DNA of 64,000 nucleotides from NCBI GenBank assembly GCA_016197365.1, contig JACPVS010000019.1:140916-204915 (forward strand), in the 5' to 3' direction. The translations under genes and the position numbers were made by a program. The stretch comes from Mycolicibacterium cosmeticum (GTDB taxonomy: Bacteria > Actinomycetota > Actinomycetes > Mycobacteriales > Mycobacteriaceae). This document shows positions 16,885-26,085 of the stretch, in pieces; position 1 is the first letter of the stretch; each line of letters opens with the position of its first letter. The notes beneath the pieces are model-generated. The model had not been told where the DNA came from. It did not search any database and was given only the letters and a program-made list of their open reading frames with translations.

Positions 16885-17415
16885 TCAGTCCTGGCGGCGG
16901 TGCACGTCGATGAGCCCCTGATAGGCCTCGGCGTTGAAACGGTTACCCGCGACTTCCTCGTCGCTGAGGCTGCGGCGCACCTTGCCCGGCACGCCGGCGA
17001 CCAGCGATCGCGGCGGAATCACCGCGCCCTGCGGCACCACCGCACCCGCCGCGACCAGCGAACCCGCTCCGACCACCGCGCCGTTGAGCACGATGGCGCC
17101 CATCCCGACCAGGACGTCGTCCTCAATGGTGCAGCCGTGCAGCACCGCATTGTGGCCCACGGTGACGCCCGCGCCGATGCGTGCCGGAAATCCGGGGTCG
17201 ACATGGACGGTGACGCCGTCCTGGATGTTGCTGCCCTCGCCGATCTCGATGGGCTCGAACTCGGCACGCAGGGTGGCGTTGTACCAGACACTCACCCGCG
17301 CGGCCAGCGTCACCGGGCCGATCACGGTGGCGTTGGGCGCCACCCAGGACTCGGCGTGCAACTGCGGGGCACGCCCGCGGATGGGGATGATCAGCGGCTC
17401 AGGCATGGCCGTCAT
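16885..17415 (-). CDS. Gamma-carbonic anhydrase family (left-handed beta-helix) protein
   Basis: A 176-residue hexapeptide-repeat protein with the gamma-CA layout: repeated [LIV]-G-x4 turns, VWYNATLRAE, and candidate zinc histidines in VTVHVDPG, VGHNAVLHG. The C-terminal helix begins after AGVPGKVRR. Trimeric zinc enzymes of this family hydrate CO2, but many actinobacterial members have no proven activity. It matches Rv3525c in size from memory. ATG 17415 or ATG 17406 may be used. It lies 28 bp after the start-side end of the GlxA gene and may follow it in transcription. Confidence 0.87.
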   Translation of the reverse strand: MTAMPEPLIIPIRGRAPQLHAESWVAPNATVIGPVTLAARVSVWYNATLRAEFEPIEIGEGSNIQDGVTVHVDPGFPARIGAGVTVGHNAVLHGCTIEDDVLVGMGAIVLNGAVVGAGSLVAAGAVVPQGAVIPPRSLVAGVPGKVRRSLSDEEVAGNRFNAEAYQGLIDVHRRQD

Positions 17416-17443
17416 CGTAGTCAGGTGCGTCCTGGAGACCGTC

Positions 17444-18400
17444 TTAGAGACCTTGGTAGACCTTGCGATAACTCGACGGGGACATTCCCATGCCGCGGCG
17501 CAGGTGGTGGCGTAGGTTGCCGCCGGTGCCCAGCCCGGACAGCCGCGCCACCTCGTCGACCGGAATGTCCTTGGACTCCAGGAGTTCTCGGGCCCGGTCG
17601 ACCCGGCGCTGCCGAATCCAGTTGCCCGGTGCCTCGCCGGTCTCCTCCCGGAAGCGGCGGTTGAACGTGCGCAGGCTCATGTGGGCGTGGCCGGCCAGCC
17701 GTGCGACGGTGAGCTCGGTTTCCAGGTGCGCCAGCGCCCAGGCCCGGGTGGCCGCCGTCGATGCGTGGTCGTCCACCGGCATCTGCCGGTCGATGAACTG
17801 TGCTTGGCCACCCTCACGCCACGGCGGGACCACGCAGTAGCGGGCGACCGTGTTGGCCACCTGCGCTCCGTGGTCACCACGAATGATGTGCAGGCACAAG
17901 TCGATTCCCGCAGCAAGCCCCGCCGAAGTGAGCACGTCACCGTCATCGACGAACAGCACGTTCTCGTCCACGTCGACCGCCGGATAGAGCGCGCGCAACG
18001 CATCGGCGAACTTCCAGTGCGTCGTCACGGTGCGGCCGTCGAGGAGGCCCGCGGCGGCCAGCACGAAGGCGCCGGTACAGATCGACACCACCCGGGCGTC
18101 GGGGCGGATCCGGGCGAACGCGGCGGTGACGTCGTCGTCGAGGAACCCGCCCGTGCGGGCCGGGGCGTAGCGGGTGCCGGGGATGACGACGGTGTCCGCG
18201 GTGTCCAGTGCCTCCGGTCCGGCGACCGGCACCATCGCGAAACCATTGGTGGAGGCGACCGGTCCGGGCTGCACGGCACACGTCGTCACCTCGTACAGCG
18301 GTGTTCCGTCGACGGCCAGGGCGCTGCCGAAGAGGGTGGGTGCAATGGTCGCGTCGAAACCGACCACCGGCGGTAGCAGGAGAACTGCTATTCGATGCAC
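17444..18400 (-). CDS. GlxA-family regulator (DJ-1/PfpI domain + AraC helix-turn-helix)
   Basis: A 318-residue regulator. The N-terminal DJ-1/PfpI-like domain (~1-170) has the nucleophile-elbow region SICTGAFVLAAAGLLDGR with a cysteine, and THW. The C-terminal AraC/XylS double helix-turn-helix (~215-318) includes HMSLRTFNRRFREETG and the final GMSPSSYRKVYQ. Such proteins often activate genes for amine or amino-acid catabolism. It is divergent from an MFS transporter (82-bp gap), its likely target. GTG start at 18400. Confidence 0.92.
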   Translation of the reverse strand: MHRIAVLLLPPVVGFDATIAPTLFGSALAVDGTPLYEVTTCAVQPGPVASTNGFAMVPVAGPEALDTADTVVIPGTRYAPARTGGFLDDDVTAAFARIRPDARVVSICTGAFVLAAAGLLDGRTVTTHWKFADALRALYPAVDVDENVLFVDDGDVLTSAGLAAGIDLCLHIIRGDHGAQVANTVARYCVVPPWREGGQAQFIDRQMPVDDHASTAATRAWALAHLETELTVARLAGHAHMSLRTFNRRFREETGEAPGNWIRQRRVDRARELLESKDIPVDEVARLSGLGTGGNLRHHLRRGMGMSPSSYRKVYQGL

Positions 18401-18482
18401 CCCGCCATCTTGGCATGTTTTTGATGAATCGTGTCGTTTGTGCCACTAGGCGGGCGGTGGTCATATCCGCGACAGTGGGCCG

Positions 18483-19742
18483 GTGACACTTCTCGGTACG
18501 CGAACACGCCTGCACTGGGCCTGGGTGGTCGCCGCGGTCAGTTTCATCGCGATCCTCGGCGCAGCGGCCTTCCGCTCGGTGCCCGGCGTGATGATGAACC
18601 CACTGCATCACGAATTCGGCTGGAGCCACGGCACGGTCGGCGCGGCGATGGCGGTCAACATGACGCTGTACGGCCTGACCGCCCCGTTCGCCGCGGCGCT
18701 GATGGACCGCTTCGGGGTGCGCCCGGTGCTCACCGGCGCCCTGACCCTCATTGCCACCGGCTCGGCACTGAGCGTCCTGATGACGGCCAGTTGGCAGCTG
18801 GTGCTGCTGTGGGGCGTGCTGGTCGGGCTGGGCACCGGCGCCATTTCGATGGGTTTCGTCGCGACCATCGCCACCCGCTGGTTCGAGGCCCGCCGCGGCC
18901 TGGTCACCGGCGTCCTGACCGCGGCCAGCGCCACCGGTCAGCTGGTCTTCCTGCCGGTGGTCGCCGCCGTCACCACCGCACACGGTTGGCGGTGGGCCTC
19001 GTTGATCGTCGCCGCGGCCGCCGTCGCGGTGGTGCCGCTGGTGGTGCTGTTCATGCGCAGCTACCCGCAGGACATCGGTCTGACCGCCTACGGAGCCACC
19101 ACCACCGAAACCGCGGTGCTGCCCACCGGCACGTTCAGCGCCGCCTTCGAGGGACTGCGGATCGGGCTGCGCTCCCGGGCGTTCTGGCTGCTCGCGGCCA
19201 GCTTCGCAATCTGCGGCATGACCACCAACGGCTTGATCGGCACTCACTTCATCCCGGCCGCCAACGATCACGGGATGCCGACGACGCTCGCTGCCGGGCT
19301 GCTCGCCACCATCGGCATCTTCGACGTGGCAGGCACGGTGTTCTCCGGTTGGCTGACCGACCGGGTCGACCCCCGGCTGCTGCTGGTCGTCTACTACACG
19401 GGGCGCGGGTTGTCGTTGTCGCTGCTGCCGTCGCTGCTGTCCCCGCACGCCGAACCGAGCACCTGGGTGTTCGTCATCTTCTACGGCCTGGACTGGGTGG
19501 CCACTGTGCCGCCGACGATCGTGCTGTGCCGGGAGTACTTCGGTGCCCGCACACCCGTGGTGTTCGGCTGGGTGTTCGCATCCCACCAGTTGGGCGCGGC
19601 CGTCGCCGCGGCCGGCGCCGGGTGGATCCGGGATCTGCAAGGCAACTATGACCTGGCGTTCTATCTGGCCGCGGGGTTGTGCGTCGTGGCCGCTGGACTT
19701 TGCGGCGCGGTGCGCAGACCCCAGCAGGCAGCGGTGGCCTGA
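18483..19742 (+). CDS. MFS transporter (OFA/MCT-like)
   Basis: A 419-residue 12-helix transporter. It begins with a WAWVVAAVSF first helix, carries FRSVPGVMMNPL and LMDRFGVRPV in the first repeat, and the loop ATRWFEARRGLVTGVLTAASATGQ typical of oxalate:formate-antiporter/monocarboxylate-like families. It is divergent from the GlxA-type regulator, so it is probably induced by whatever that protein senses. GTG start at 18483. No terminator was found within 180 bp downstream. Confidence 0.87.
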   Translation: MTLLGTRTRLHWAWVVAAVSFIAILGAAAFRSVPGVMMNPLHHEFGWSHGTVGAAMAVNMTLYGLTAPFAAALMDRFGVRPVLTGALTLIATGSALSVLMTASWQLVLLWGVLVGLGTGAISMGFVATIATRWFEARRGLVTGVLTAASATGQLVFLPVVAAVTTAHGWRWASLIVAAAAVAVVPLVVLFMRSYPQDIGLTAYGATTTETAVLPTGTFSAAFEGLRIGLRSRAFWLLAASFAICGMTTNGLIGTHFIPAANDHGMPTTLAAGLLATIGIFDVAGTVFSGWLTDRVDPRLLLVVYYTGRGLSLSLLPSLLSPHAEPSTWVFVIFYGLDWVATVPPTIVLCREYFGARTPVVFGWVFASHQLGAAVAAAGAGWIRDLQGNYDLAFYLAAGLCVVAAGLCGAVRRPQQAAVA

Positions 19743-19922
19743 GAGCCTCGTTTTTGTTAGTCCGGCCGGTACGAATACCATGCAAGCGGCGCCGCGGGGA
19801 CGCCGAGGCTCGGGTGGACTGTTAGCTGATGGTGCACGCACGCTGCATGTGCCGAGGTTCCCGCCCATCCGCGCCGCCCAGCTTCAAGCAACTGGACCCA
19901 GGCACGACATGGAGGAACTCAC

Positions 19923-20663
19923 GTGCAAGCACGCACCGGCAAGCTTATCGGCGGCGTCGTCGCATCCGCAGCGATCGCCCTGTCCGCAGCGGTGACGGCC
20001 CACGCCGACCCGACCACCCCGACGGCACCCGTCCCCGTTCCGCAGGGTTCCGCCTGCGACGCGGGCGTCAAGGCCGTCGCATCCGGCCCGGGTTCGCTGC
20101 TCGGTCTCTCCACCGCGGGATCGTCGGCCGCGTTGGCCAGCATCCCGGAGATCTCCACCTTCAGCCAGGCCATCTCGGGTCAGCTCAATCCGGCGGTGAA
20201 CGTCAGCAGCGTCCTGGACAACGGCCCGTACGTGGTGTTCGCGCCCAGCAATGACGCCTTCGCCAAGCTCGATCCCGCCGAACTGGAGGCCATCAAGGCC
20301 GATCCGGTCAAGCTGACCGCGCTGGTCTACTACCACATGGTGCTCGGCATCCTCGGCCCCGACGACATCCACGGCACCATGTACACCCAGCAGGGCAAGC
20401 CGGTCGTGGTGAAGGGCAAGGGCGGGGACATCACCGTCAACGACGCCAAGGTCACCTGCGCCGGCATCAAGACCGCGAACGCGCGGATCTACATCCTCGA
20501 CACCGTGTTGGACCCGGCCCTGGCCCCCGAGGGCGTGACCGCGACGGCCACCACGACGTCGACGTCCTCGACGGAGACCGCGACCACCACGCCGGCCGCT
20601 CCGGCCACCGAGACCCCGGTGACGGTCACCAGCACGACGACCACGGTGGCCCCGCCGCGCTGA
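19923..20663 (+). CDS. Secreted fasciclin-domain protein (MPT70/MPT83-like)
   Basis: A 246-residue exported protein. A Sec signal peptide (~1-28, cleaved after TAHA) leads to one fasciclin (FAS1) domain with the hallmark YVVFAPSNDAFAKL and a late IYILDTVLDPAL. The final ~60 residues are a Thr/Ser/Pro-rich tail that could be glycosylated. The fold resembles the M. tuberculosis antigens MPT70 and MPT83, but there is no lipobox. GTG start with GGAGGAA upstream. A CCATCC (SigK -35-like) occurs at 19865, but no matching -10 follows, so SigK control is not supported. Confidence 0.9.
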   Translation: MQARTGKLIGGVVASAAIALSAAVTAHADPTTPTAPVPVPQGSACDAGVKAVASGPGSLLGLSTAGSSAALASIPEISTFSQAISGQLNPAVNVSSVLDNGPYVVFAPSNDAFAKLDPAELEAIKADPVKLTALVYYHMVLGILGPDDIHGTMYTQQGKPVVVKGKGGDITVNDAKVTCAGIKTANARIYILDTVLDPALAPEGVTATATTTSTSSTETATTTPAAPATETPVTVTSTTTTVAPPR

Positions 20664-20674
20664 GCGGCTCACCG

Positions 20675-20730
20675 CGAAACTGAAGCCAGGGACGGAATCC
20701 GTAAAGGATCCATCCCTGGCTTCAGTTTCG
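20675..20730. terminator. Bidirectional terminator between fasciclin and acyl-CoA dehydrogenase genes
   Basis: An 18-bp perfect stem (20675-20692 with 20713-20730) with a 20-base loop, itself partly self-paired, between two convergent stops. Confidence 0.85.
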
Positions 20731-20745
20731 TTGGGTACTAACGGA

Positions 20746-21888
20746 TTACAGGCCCAGATCCCGGCCGATGATCTCCTTCATGATCTCGGTGGTGCCACCG
20801 TAGATCGTCTGGATTCGCACATCGATGTAGTCCTTGGCGACCCGGTATTCGTTCATGTAGCCGTAGCCGCCGTGCAGCTGCAGGCACTGGTCGACGACCT
20901 TCTTGCCGAGCTCGGTGCACCACCACTTGGCCTTGGACGCCTGGACCGCGGTGAGCTCGCCGTCCACGACCGCACGCAGGCAACGGTCGACGTACTGCTC
21001 GGCGATGTCCAGTTCGGTGTCCAACTCGGCCATTACGAAGCGGCTGTTCTGGAAGCTGCCGATCGGCTGGCCGAAGGCCTTGCGGTCCTTGACGTACTGC
21101 AGCGTCTCGTTGAACGTGGCCCTCGCGCCGGCGACACCGGCGATGGCGATCGAAAGACGTTCCGAGGGCAGGTTTTCCATCAGATGGTAGAAACCCTTGC
21201 CTTCGGTGCCCAGCAGGTTCTCGGCGGGGACGCGGACGTCCTCGAAGTTCAGCTCCGCGGTGTCGGCGGCGTGCTGACCGATCTTGTCCAACTTGCGGCC
21301 CCGGGTGAAGCCCGGGGTGTCGCGCTCGACCACCAGCAGCGAGAAGCCCTTGTGGCCGGCTTCCGGGTCGGTGCGTGCCACGACGACCACCAGGTCGGAG
21401 TTGATGCCCGCGGAGATGAATGTCTTGGAGCCGTTGATGATCCAGTCGTCACCGTCGCGCACCGCGGTGGTGCGGATGCCGGCCAGGTCGCTGCCGGCGC
21501 CCGGCTCGCTCATGGCGATCGCGCCGATCAGCTCACCGCTGACGAAGCCCGGCATCCAGCGTTTGAGCTGTTCCTCGGTGGCCAGATGCTTGAAGTACGG
21601 GCCGACGATGTCGTTCTGCAGGCTCACGCCCGGGCAGGCCAGACCGAACTTGGCGAATTCCTCGACGATGACAGCGTTGAACCGGAAGTCGTCGACCCCG
21701 CCGCCGCCGAACTCTTCGGGCATGTTGAACCCGATCAGCCCGTAATTGCCTGCGGCCACATAAGCTCCGCGGTCGACGAGGCGGTCGGCCTCCCACTTCT
21801 CGACGTTGGGCAGGCACTCCTTCTCCAGGAACTGCCTGGCAGTGTCCCGGAGCTGCTCGTGCTCGGTTTCGAAAACCAGTCTCTTCAC
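20746..21888 (-). CDS. Acyl-CoA dehydrogenase
   Basis: Flavoenzyme of about 380 residues forming the trans-2 double bond of acyl-CoAs. Seen are the FAD/substrate segments AIAMSEPGAGSDLAGI and INGSKTFISAG, the C-terminal family signature QLHGGYGYMNEYRVAKDYIDVRI, and IYGGTTEIMKEIIGR. The residue at the usual catalytic base position is the glutamate of GGTTEI. The GTG at 21888 lies two bases after the hydratase stop, so longer upstream frames are not needed. It is third in the thiolase-hydratase-dehydrogenase operon, which could run a full beta-oxidation turn except for the 3-hydroxyacyl step. Confidence 0.93.
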   Translation of the reverse strand: MKRLVFETEHEQLRDTARQFLEKECLPNVEKWEADRLVDRGAYVAAGNYGLIGFNMPEEFGGGGVDDFRFNAVIVEEFAKFGLACPGVSLQNDIVGPYFKHLATEEQLKRWMPGFVSGELIGAIAMSEPGAGSDLAGIRTTAVRDGDDWIINGSKTFISAGINSDLVVVVARTDPEAGHKGFSLLVVERDTPGFTRGRKLDKIGQHAADTAELNFEDVRVPAENLLGTEGKGFYHLMENLPSERLSIAIAGVAGARATFNETLQYVKDRKAFGQPIGSFQNSRFVMAELDTELDIAEQYVDRCLRAVVDGELTAVQASKAKWWCTELGKKVVDQCLQLHGGYGYMNEYRVAKDYIDVRIQTIYGGTTEIMKEIIGRDLGL

Positions 21889-21890
21889 AG

Positions 21891-22688
21891 TTACTTCGCT
21901 TTCCAGACGGGCTCGCGCTTCTGCGCGAAAGCCAGCGGACCCTCTTGGGCGTCCTCGGTTTTGAGCAAGGTGGCGAACTCGCCGAAGGTCTGCTTCCAGA
22001 ACGGCTCGTCGGCGCCGATGACGCCGTCGACGGCGCCGTAGGACACCCGCTTGCTGGCACGGACGGCCAGCGGAGCGTTGACGGTGATGCGTTCGGCCAG
22101 TGCGAGCGCCGCGTCCAGCACGGTGCCGTCCGGTACCACCTTGTTGATCAGGCCCCACTTCAGCGCGTCCGCCGAGGACAGCGGTTCGCCGGTGAACACC
22201 AGTTCCAGGGCCAGTTTCTGGGGCAGCTGCGCGACGATGCGGAACACCCCGCCGGCGCCGGCGATCAGGCCGCGCTTCACTTCCGGCAGACCGAATTTGG
22301 CGCGTTCCTCGGCCACCACCAGGTCACTGGCCAGCGCCAGTTCGGTGCCGCCGCCCAGCGCGGTGCCGTTGACGGCCGCGATGGTCGGCTTGTCGATGAA
22401 GTGCCGCACGTACCCGGCGAAGCCCCACTCCGGGTGGTCGGGGTGGAACAGGTTCTCCCCGCGCGAGATGGCCTTCAGATCCGCACCGGCGCAGAATGAT
22501 TTGTCGCCCGCCCCGGTGAGGATGACGGCCCGGACCTCCGCATCGTCCTGCGCGGCAGCCAAGGCATCGCCGACACCGATGGACACCGACGCGTTGATGG
22601 CGTTGCGGGCCTCCGGCCGGTTGATCGTGATGATCGAGACGTTGCCTCGTCGTTCTACGAGCGCACCCGGCTGCTGCTCGTCGCTCAC
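21891..22688 (-). CDS. Enoyl-CoA hydratase
   Basis: Crotonase-fold hydratase of 265 residues. It has the oxyanion-hole GDKSFCAGADLKAI, a second NGTALGGGTELALASD, and LPEVKRGLIAGAGG carrying the glutamate near the canonical position. The GTG start overlaps the thiolase stop by four bases (GTGA). Co-transcribed between thiolase and acyl-CoA dehydrogenase. It would hydrate the product of that dehydrogenase. Chain specificity unknown. Confidence 0.92.
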   Translation of the reverse strand: MSDEQQPGALVERRGNVSIITINRPEARNAINASVSIGVGDALAAAQDDAEVRAVILTGAGDKSFCAGADLKAISRGENLFHPDHPEWGFAGYVRHFIDKPTIAAVNGTALGGGTELALASDLVVAEERAKFGLPEVKRGLIAGAGGVFRIVAQLPQKLALELVFTGEPLSSADALKWGLINKVVPDGTVLDAALALAERITVNAPLAVRASKRVSYGAVDGVIGADEPFWKQTFGEFATLLKTEDAQEGPLAFAQKREPVWKAK

Positions 22689-23845
22689 AGCAGTTCCAGG
22701 ATGGTCGCGTTCGCCTGACCGCCACCTTCGCACATGGTCTGCAGGCCGTACTGAATGTTGTTGTCCCGCATGTGATAGAGCAACGTGGTCAGGATGCGGG
22801 CGCCGGAACCACCGAGCGGGTGGCCCAGCGCGATGGCGCCGCCGTTGGGGTTGAGCCGGCTCTCGTCGGCGCCGATGTCCTTCAGCCACGCCATCGGCAC
22901 GGGGGCGAAGGCCTCGTTGACCTCGAACACACCGATCTGGTCGACGCTCAGGCCGGACTTGGCCAGTGCCTTCTGGGTGGCCGGGATCGGCGCGGTCAGC
23001 ATGATGACCGGGTCGGCGCCGGCGAGCACCGCGGTGTGCACCTTGGCGATCGGCTTGAGCCCCAGGTCTTTTGCCTTCTCGGCCGAGGTGACCAGCAGCG
23101 CGGCCGAGCCGTCGGAGATCTGGCTGGAGTTACCGGCGTGGATGACGCCGTCCTCACGGAAGGCGGGCTTGATGTTGCCCATGGACTCGACGGTGCCGCC
23201 GCGGCGGATGCCACCGTCCTCCAGCACTGTGACCTTGTTGCCGTCCGCGTCCGTTACATTGATCCCGACGATCTGGTCCTTGAATGCGCCGGAATCCTGT
23301 GCGGCGGCGGCTTTCTCATGCGAACGCAGGGAGAATTCGTCCAGCTGGGTGCGCGACAGGCCCCACTGCGACGCGATCATCTCGGCGCCGACGCCCTGGT
23401 TGGGCGTCTTGTGGTCGTAGCGCGCCTGGAATGCTTCCGGGTAGGGGTGCCCGCCGTTGGCCAGCGAGGAACCCATCGGGGTGCGCGACATCGACTCGAC
23501 GCCACCGGCGACGACGACGTCGTAGTGGCCGGCCACCACGCCGGCGACGGCGAAGTGCAGCGACTGCTGACTGGAACCGCACTGGCGGTCGACGGTCACA
23601 CCGGGCACGGTCTCGGGCCATCCGGCGGTCAGCACGGCGGTGCGGGCGATGTCGAGCGCCTGCTCACCCGCCTGCATGACGCAACCCCAGATGACGTCGT
23701 CGACGAGGGCGGGGTCGATCCCGGCGCGCTGCACCAGGCCGTTGAGCACCTGGGCCGACAGCTCCGACGGGTGCACTCCCGACAGGGCGCCGTTGCGCTT
23801 CCCGACCGGGGACCGCACTGCCTCGACGATGACCGCTTCTGCCAT
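22685..23845 (-). CDS. Acetyl-CoA C-acyltransferase (thiolase)
   Basis: A 386-residue thiolase for the last step of beta-oxidation. Nucleophile Cys89 is in VDRQCGSSQQ. The His of NEAFAPV and GGAIALGHPLGGSGAR and the second cysteine of TMCEGGG are all present. QCGSSQQ and the MAWLKDIGAD segment also occur in steroid-type thiolases such as FadA6, so a cyclic or branched substrate is possible. GGAG lies before the ATG. First gene of the operon; the region upstream holds the proposed operators. Confidence 0.94.
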   Translation of the reverse strand: MAEAVIVEAVRSPVGKRNGALSGVHPSELSAQVLNGLVQRAGIDPALVDDVIWGCVMQAGEQALDIARTAVLTAGWPETVPGVTVDRQCGSSQQSLHFAVAGVVAGHYDVVVAGGVESMSRTPMGSSLANGGHPYPEAFQARYDHKTPNQGVGAEMIASQWGLSRTQLDEFSLRSHEKAAAAQDSGAFKDQIVGINVTDADGNKVTVLEDGGIRRGGTVESMGNIKPAFREDGVIHAGNSSQISDGSAALLVTSAEKAKDLGLKPIAKVHTAVLAGADPVIMLTAPIPATQKALAKSGLSVDQIGVFEVNEAFAPVPMAWLKDIGADESRLNPNGGAIALGHPLGGSGARILTTLLYHMRDNNIQYGLQTMCEGGGQANATILELL

Positions 23846-23921
23846 GACTTCTCCTTCGAAGGTGTGGTGGCTTTTGCAAAGAGTCGCTTAGGCCGCGAGT
23901 TCAGCCAGAGCCTTAAGCTGA

Positions 23922-24004
23922 ACCTAGAACAGAAGGTTTACTAGGTCAACCTACTGGTTGGTAGAGCCGAGTTACGCCCCGGTTGACCCCAGACATGGTT
24001 TACT
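23922..24004. promoter_or_regulatory. Candidate operators between the thiolase operon and FadR-type regulator
   Basis: ACCTAG (23922-23927) and CTAGGT (23941-23946) form an inverted repeat with a 13-bp spacer. GGTTTACT occurs at 23935 and again at 23997, each followed by a similar AG-T-CA pattern. The two copies would serve the two divergent promoters. CTAC-TGGTTG-GTAG (23951-23964) is a further small palindrome. Binding by the adjacent GntR protein is inferred. Confidence 0.4.
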
Positions 24005-24054
24005 GAGTTCACTAGCTGGCCGCAACCCGGCCACAATCAGTCCAGGAGGCCCCG

Positions 24055-24852
24055 GTGGCCCAGTCCACCCCGTTATCGCCGATGATCGGCCCCAACGCCA
24101 TCCCATCGACGTCCGGCGGCGCCATCCGCAGCCCCAAGACCGCCGAACTGGTGGCGGGCACCCTGCGCCGCATGGTGGTCGACGGGCAGCTCAAAGAGGG
24201 TGACTTCCTGCCCAACGAGGCCGAGCTGATGGCCCATTTCGCCGTCAGCCGCCCCACCCTGCGTGAAGCGGTACGTGTGCTCGAATCCGAACGCCTCGTC
24301 GAGGTGCGACGGGGTTCGCGCACCGGCGCGCGGGTGCGGGTACCCGGACCCGAGATCGTCGCGCGGCCGGCCGGGCTGCTACTGGAACTGTCCGGCGCGA
24401 CCATCGCCGACGTGATGACCGCCCGCTCGGGTATCGAACCGATGGCGGTGCGACTGCTCACCGAATCCGGTAACACCGAGGCGTTCGACGAACTCGACAC
24501 CATGCTCACCGACTACGTGCCCTCGGGCCGCGACACCGGCCGGATGGCGGAGACGACGGGCGACTTCCACCGCCGCATGGTCCAACTGTCCGGCAACGCG
24601 ACGCTGACCATCATCGCCGGCATGCTGCACGAGATCACCGTGCGCCACACCGCCTTCGCGATGAAGGAAAACCGCCCGATGTCCAAATCGGACTACGAGT
24701 TGTTGATGCGCTCCTACAAGCGGTTGATGACGTTGATGCGCTCGGGTGACGGCGAGGGCGCCGAGGCGCACTGGCGAAAGCATCTGGACACCGCGCGCGA
24801 ACTGCTGCTCAAGGGCATGGAGACCGTCAAGGTCCGCGACGTGATGGGCTAA
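24055..24852 (+). CDS. FadR-subfamily GntR transcriptional regulator
   Basis: A 265-residue regulator. The N-terminal ~35 residues are disordered. A GntR winged helix follows (~36-100; LPNEAELMAHFAVSRPTLREAV), then an all-helical FCD ligand domain with metal-type residues (GIEPMAVRLL, DFHRRMVQLSGN, and two later His segments ending HWRKHLDTARELL). GTG start with AGGAGG upstream. It is divergent from the thiolase operon and probably its acyl-CoA-responsive repressor. Its stop overlaps the convergent amidohydrolase stop by three to four bases. Confidence 0.9.
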   Translation: MAQSTPLSPMIGPNAIPSTSGGAIRSPKTAELVAGTLRRMVVDGQLKEGDFLPNEAELMAHFAVSRPTLREAVRVLESERLVEVRRGSRTGARVRVPGPEIVARPAGLLLELSGATIADVMTARSGIEPMAVRLLTESGNTEAFDELDTMLTDYVPSGRDTGRMAETTGDFHRRMVQLSGNATLTIIAGMLHEITVRHTAFAMKENRPMSKSDYELLMRSYKRLMTLMRSGDGEGAEAHWRKHLDTARELLLKGMETVKVRDVMG

Positions 24853-26072
24853 CGGGACCCACCCAGCCAGGTGCGGGCCGCCACCGTCAGCGCCTCCACC
24901 CCCGCACTCAGGGTCGGTTCCAGCACCGGCGCGAATTCCGGTGAATGGTTCGTCGGCGGCAACTCCCCCTTGGCGAAGGCGTCGGTGAAGGTCTGCATGG
25001 TGACCCCGCCCCAGAACCAGAACACCGTCGGCACCCCGATGGCGTTGCCGAACACCCCGACATCCTCACTGGCCGACAGCGGCGGCAGCGGCCACACCTT
25101 GTCCGCCCCGAAGTGCTCCCGCAGGGCGGCGACGGTCTTCTCCGTGGCGGCCGGGTCACTGATCAGCACGGGCGCCGTCACCGTCCAGTCGAAGTCCGGC
25201 TCGCGGGGCGCGTTCGAGGCCGCGGCTTCGGCGCGCACCACCCGTTCGACCGCCGCACGCACCGCGGCCCGGCGCTCGGCCGAGTAGGTCCGCACGTTGA
25301 TCCCCAGTTCGGCCGTGTCGGGAATGATGTTCTCCTTCGTCCCCGCCTGCAGACGTCCCACGGTCACGACGGCCTGTTCGTGCGACGGCACCTCCCGGGC
25401 CACGATGCCCTGCAAGCGCAGTACCGCCGCGGCCGCCATGACCACCGGGTCGACGGTGTGTTCAGGTGAGGACCCGTGCCCGCCGCGGCCGTGCAGCGTC
25501 ACGTCCACCGAATCCGTCCCGGCCATGATCGGGCCGGTGCCGTAGCCGATGACGCCTGCGGGCAGCGGGCCGACGTGCTGCCCGATGATGACCGACGGCG
25601 TCGGGAAGCGGTCGAACAATCCGTCGTCCAGCATCGCTTGGGCGCCGCTGGCGAGTTCCTCGGCGGGCTGAAAGACGGCCAGCAGCGTTCCGGACCACGC
25701 GGAACGGGTGGCCGCCAGCGTCTGCACCGCACCGACGAGGGCCGCCGTGTGCATGTCGTGGCCGCAGGCGTGCGCGACGGACACCTGCCGGCCGTTGGCA
25801 TCCGGCACGGATTTGATACTGGCATAGGGCAATCCGGTGTTCTCCCGAACCGGCAGCGCATCCATGTCGGCCCGCAACATCACCACCGGCCCGTCGCCGT
25901 TGCGTAGCACCACGACCACACCGGTGCCACCGACGCCAGGGGTCACCTCGGCTTCGGTGCCCTCGAGCGCGGCAATCACCCGGGCCGCGGTGGCGTGCTC
26001 CTGACCGGACAGTTCGGGGTCGCTGTGCAGTGCGCGGTACAGGTCGGCAAGGCTTGCGGTGTCTATCGCCAT
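24849..26072 (-). CDS. M20-family amidohydrolase
   Basis: A 407-residue zinc amidohydrolase of the hippurate/N-acyl-amino-acid type. Metal ligands are visible in LRADMDALPV, HACGHDMHTAAL and QPAEELASGAQ (catalytic Glu), with the late NHSPEFAPV histidine. A dimerisation lid (~175-290) carries the GRGGHGSSPEHTVDP motif. It lies 13 bp upstream-to-downstream of the DUF3556 gene on the same strand and may be read with it from the KstR-boxed promoter. Natural substrate unknown. Confidence 0.9.
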   Translation of the reverse strand: MAIDTASLADLYRALHSDPELSGQEHATAARVIAALEGTEAEVTPGVGGTGVVVVLRNGDGPVVMLRADMDALPVRENTGLPYASIKSVPDANGRQVSVAHACGHDMHTAALVGAVQTLAATRSAWSGTLLAVFQPAEELASGAQAMLDDGLFDRFPTPSVIIGQHVGPLPAGVIGYGTGPIMAGTDSVDVTLHGRGGHGSSPEHTVDPVVMAAAAVLRLQGIVAREVPSHEQAVVTVGRLQAGTKENIIPDTAELGINVRTYSAERRAAVRAAVERVVRAEAAASNAPREPDFDWTVTAPVLISDPAATEKTVAALREHFGADKVWPLPPLSASEDVGVFGNAIGVPTVFWFWGGVTMQTFTDAFAKGELPPTNHSPEFAPVLEPTLSAGVEALTVAARTWLGGSR

Positions 26073-26085
26073 ACCGACAGTCTTA

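Noticed and set aside
19855..19900. SigK-type promoter for the fasciclin gene
   Set aside because: CCATCC is present at 19865 but no CGAAT-like -10 follows at the right spacing.
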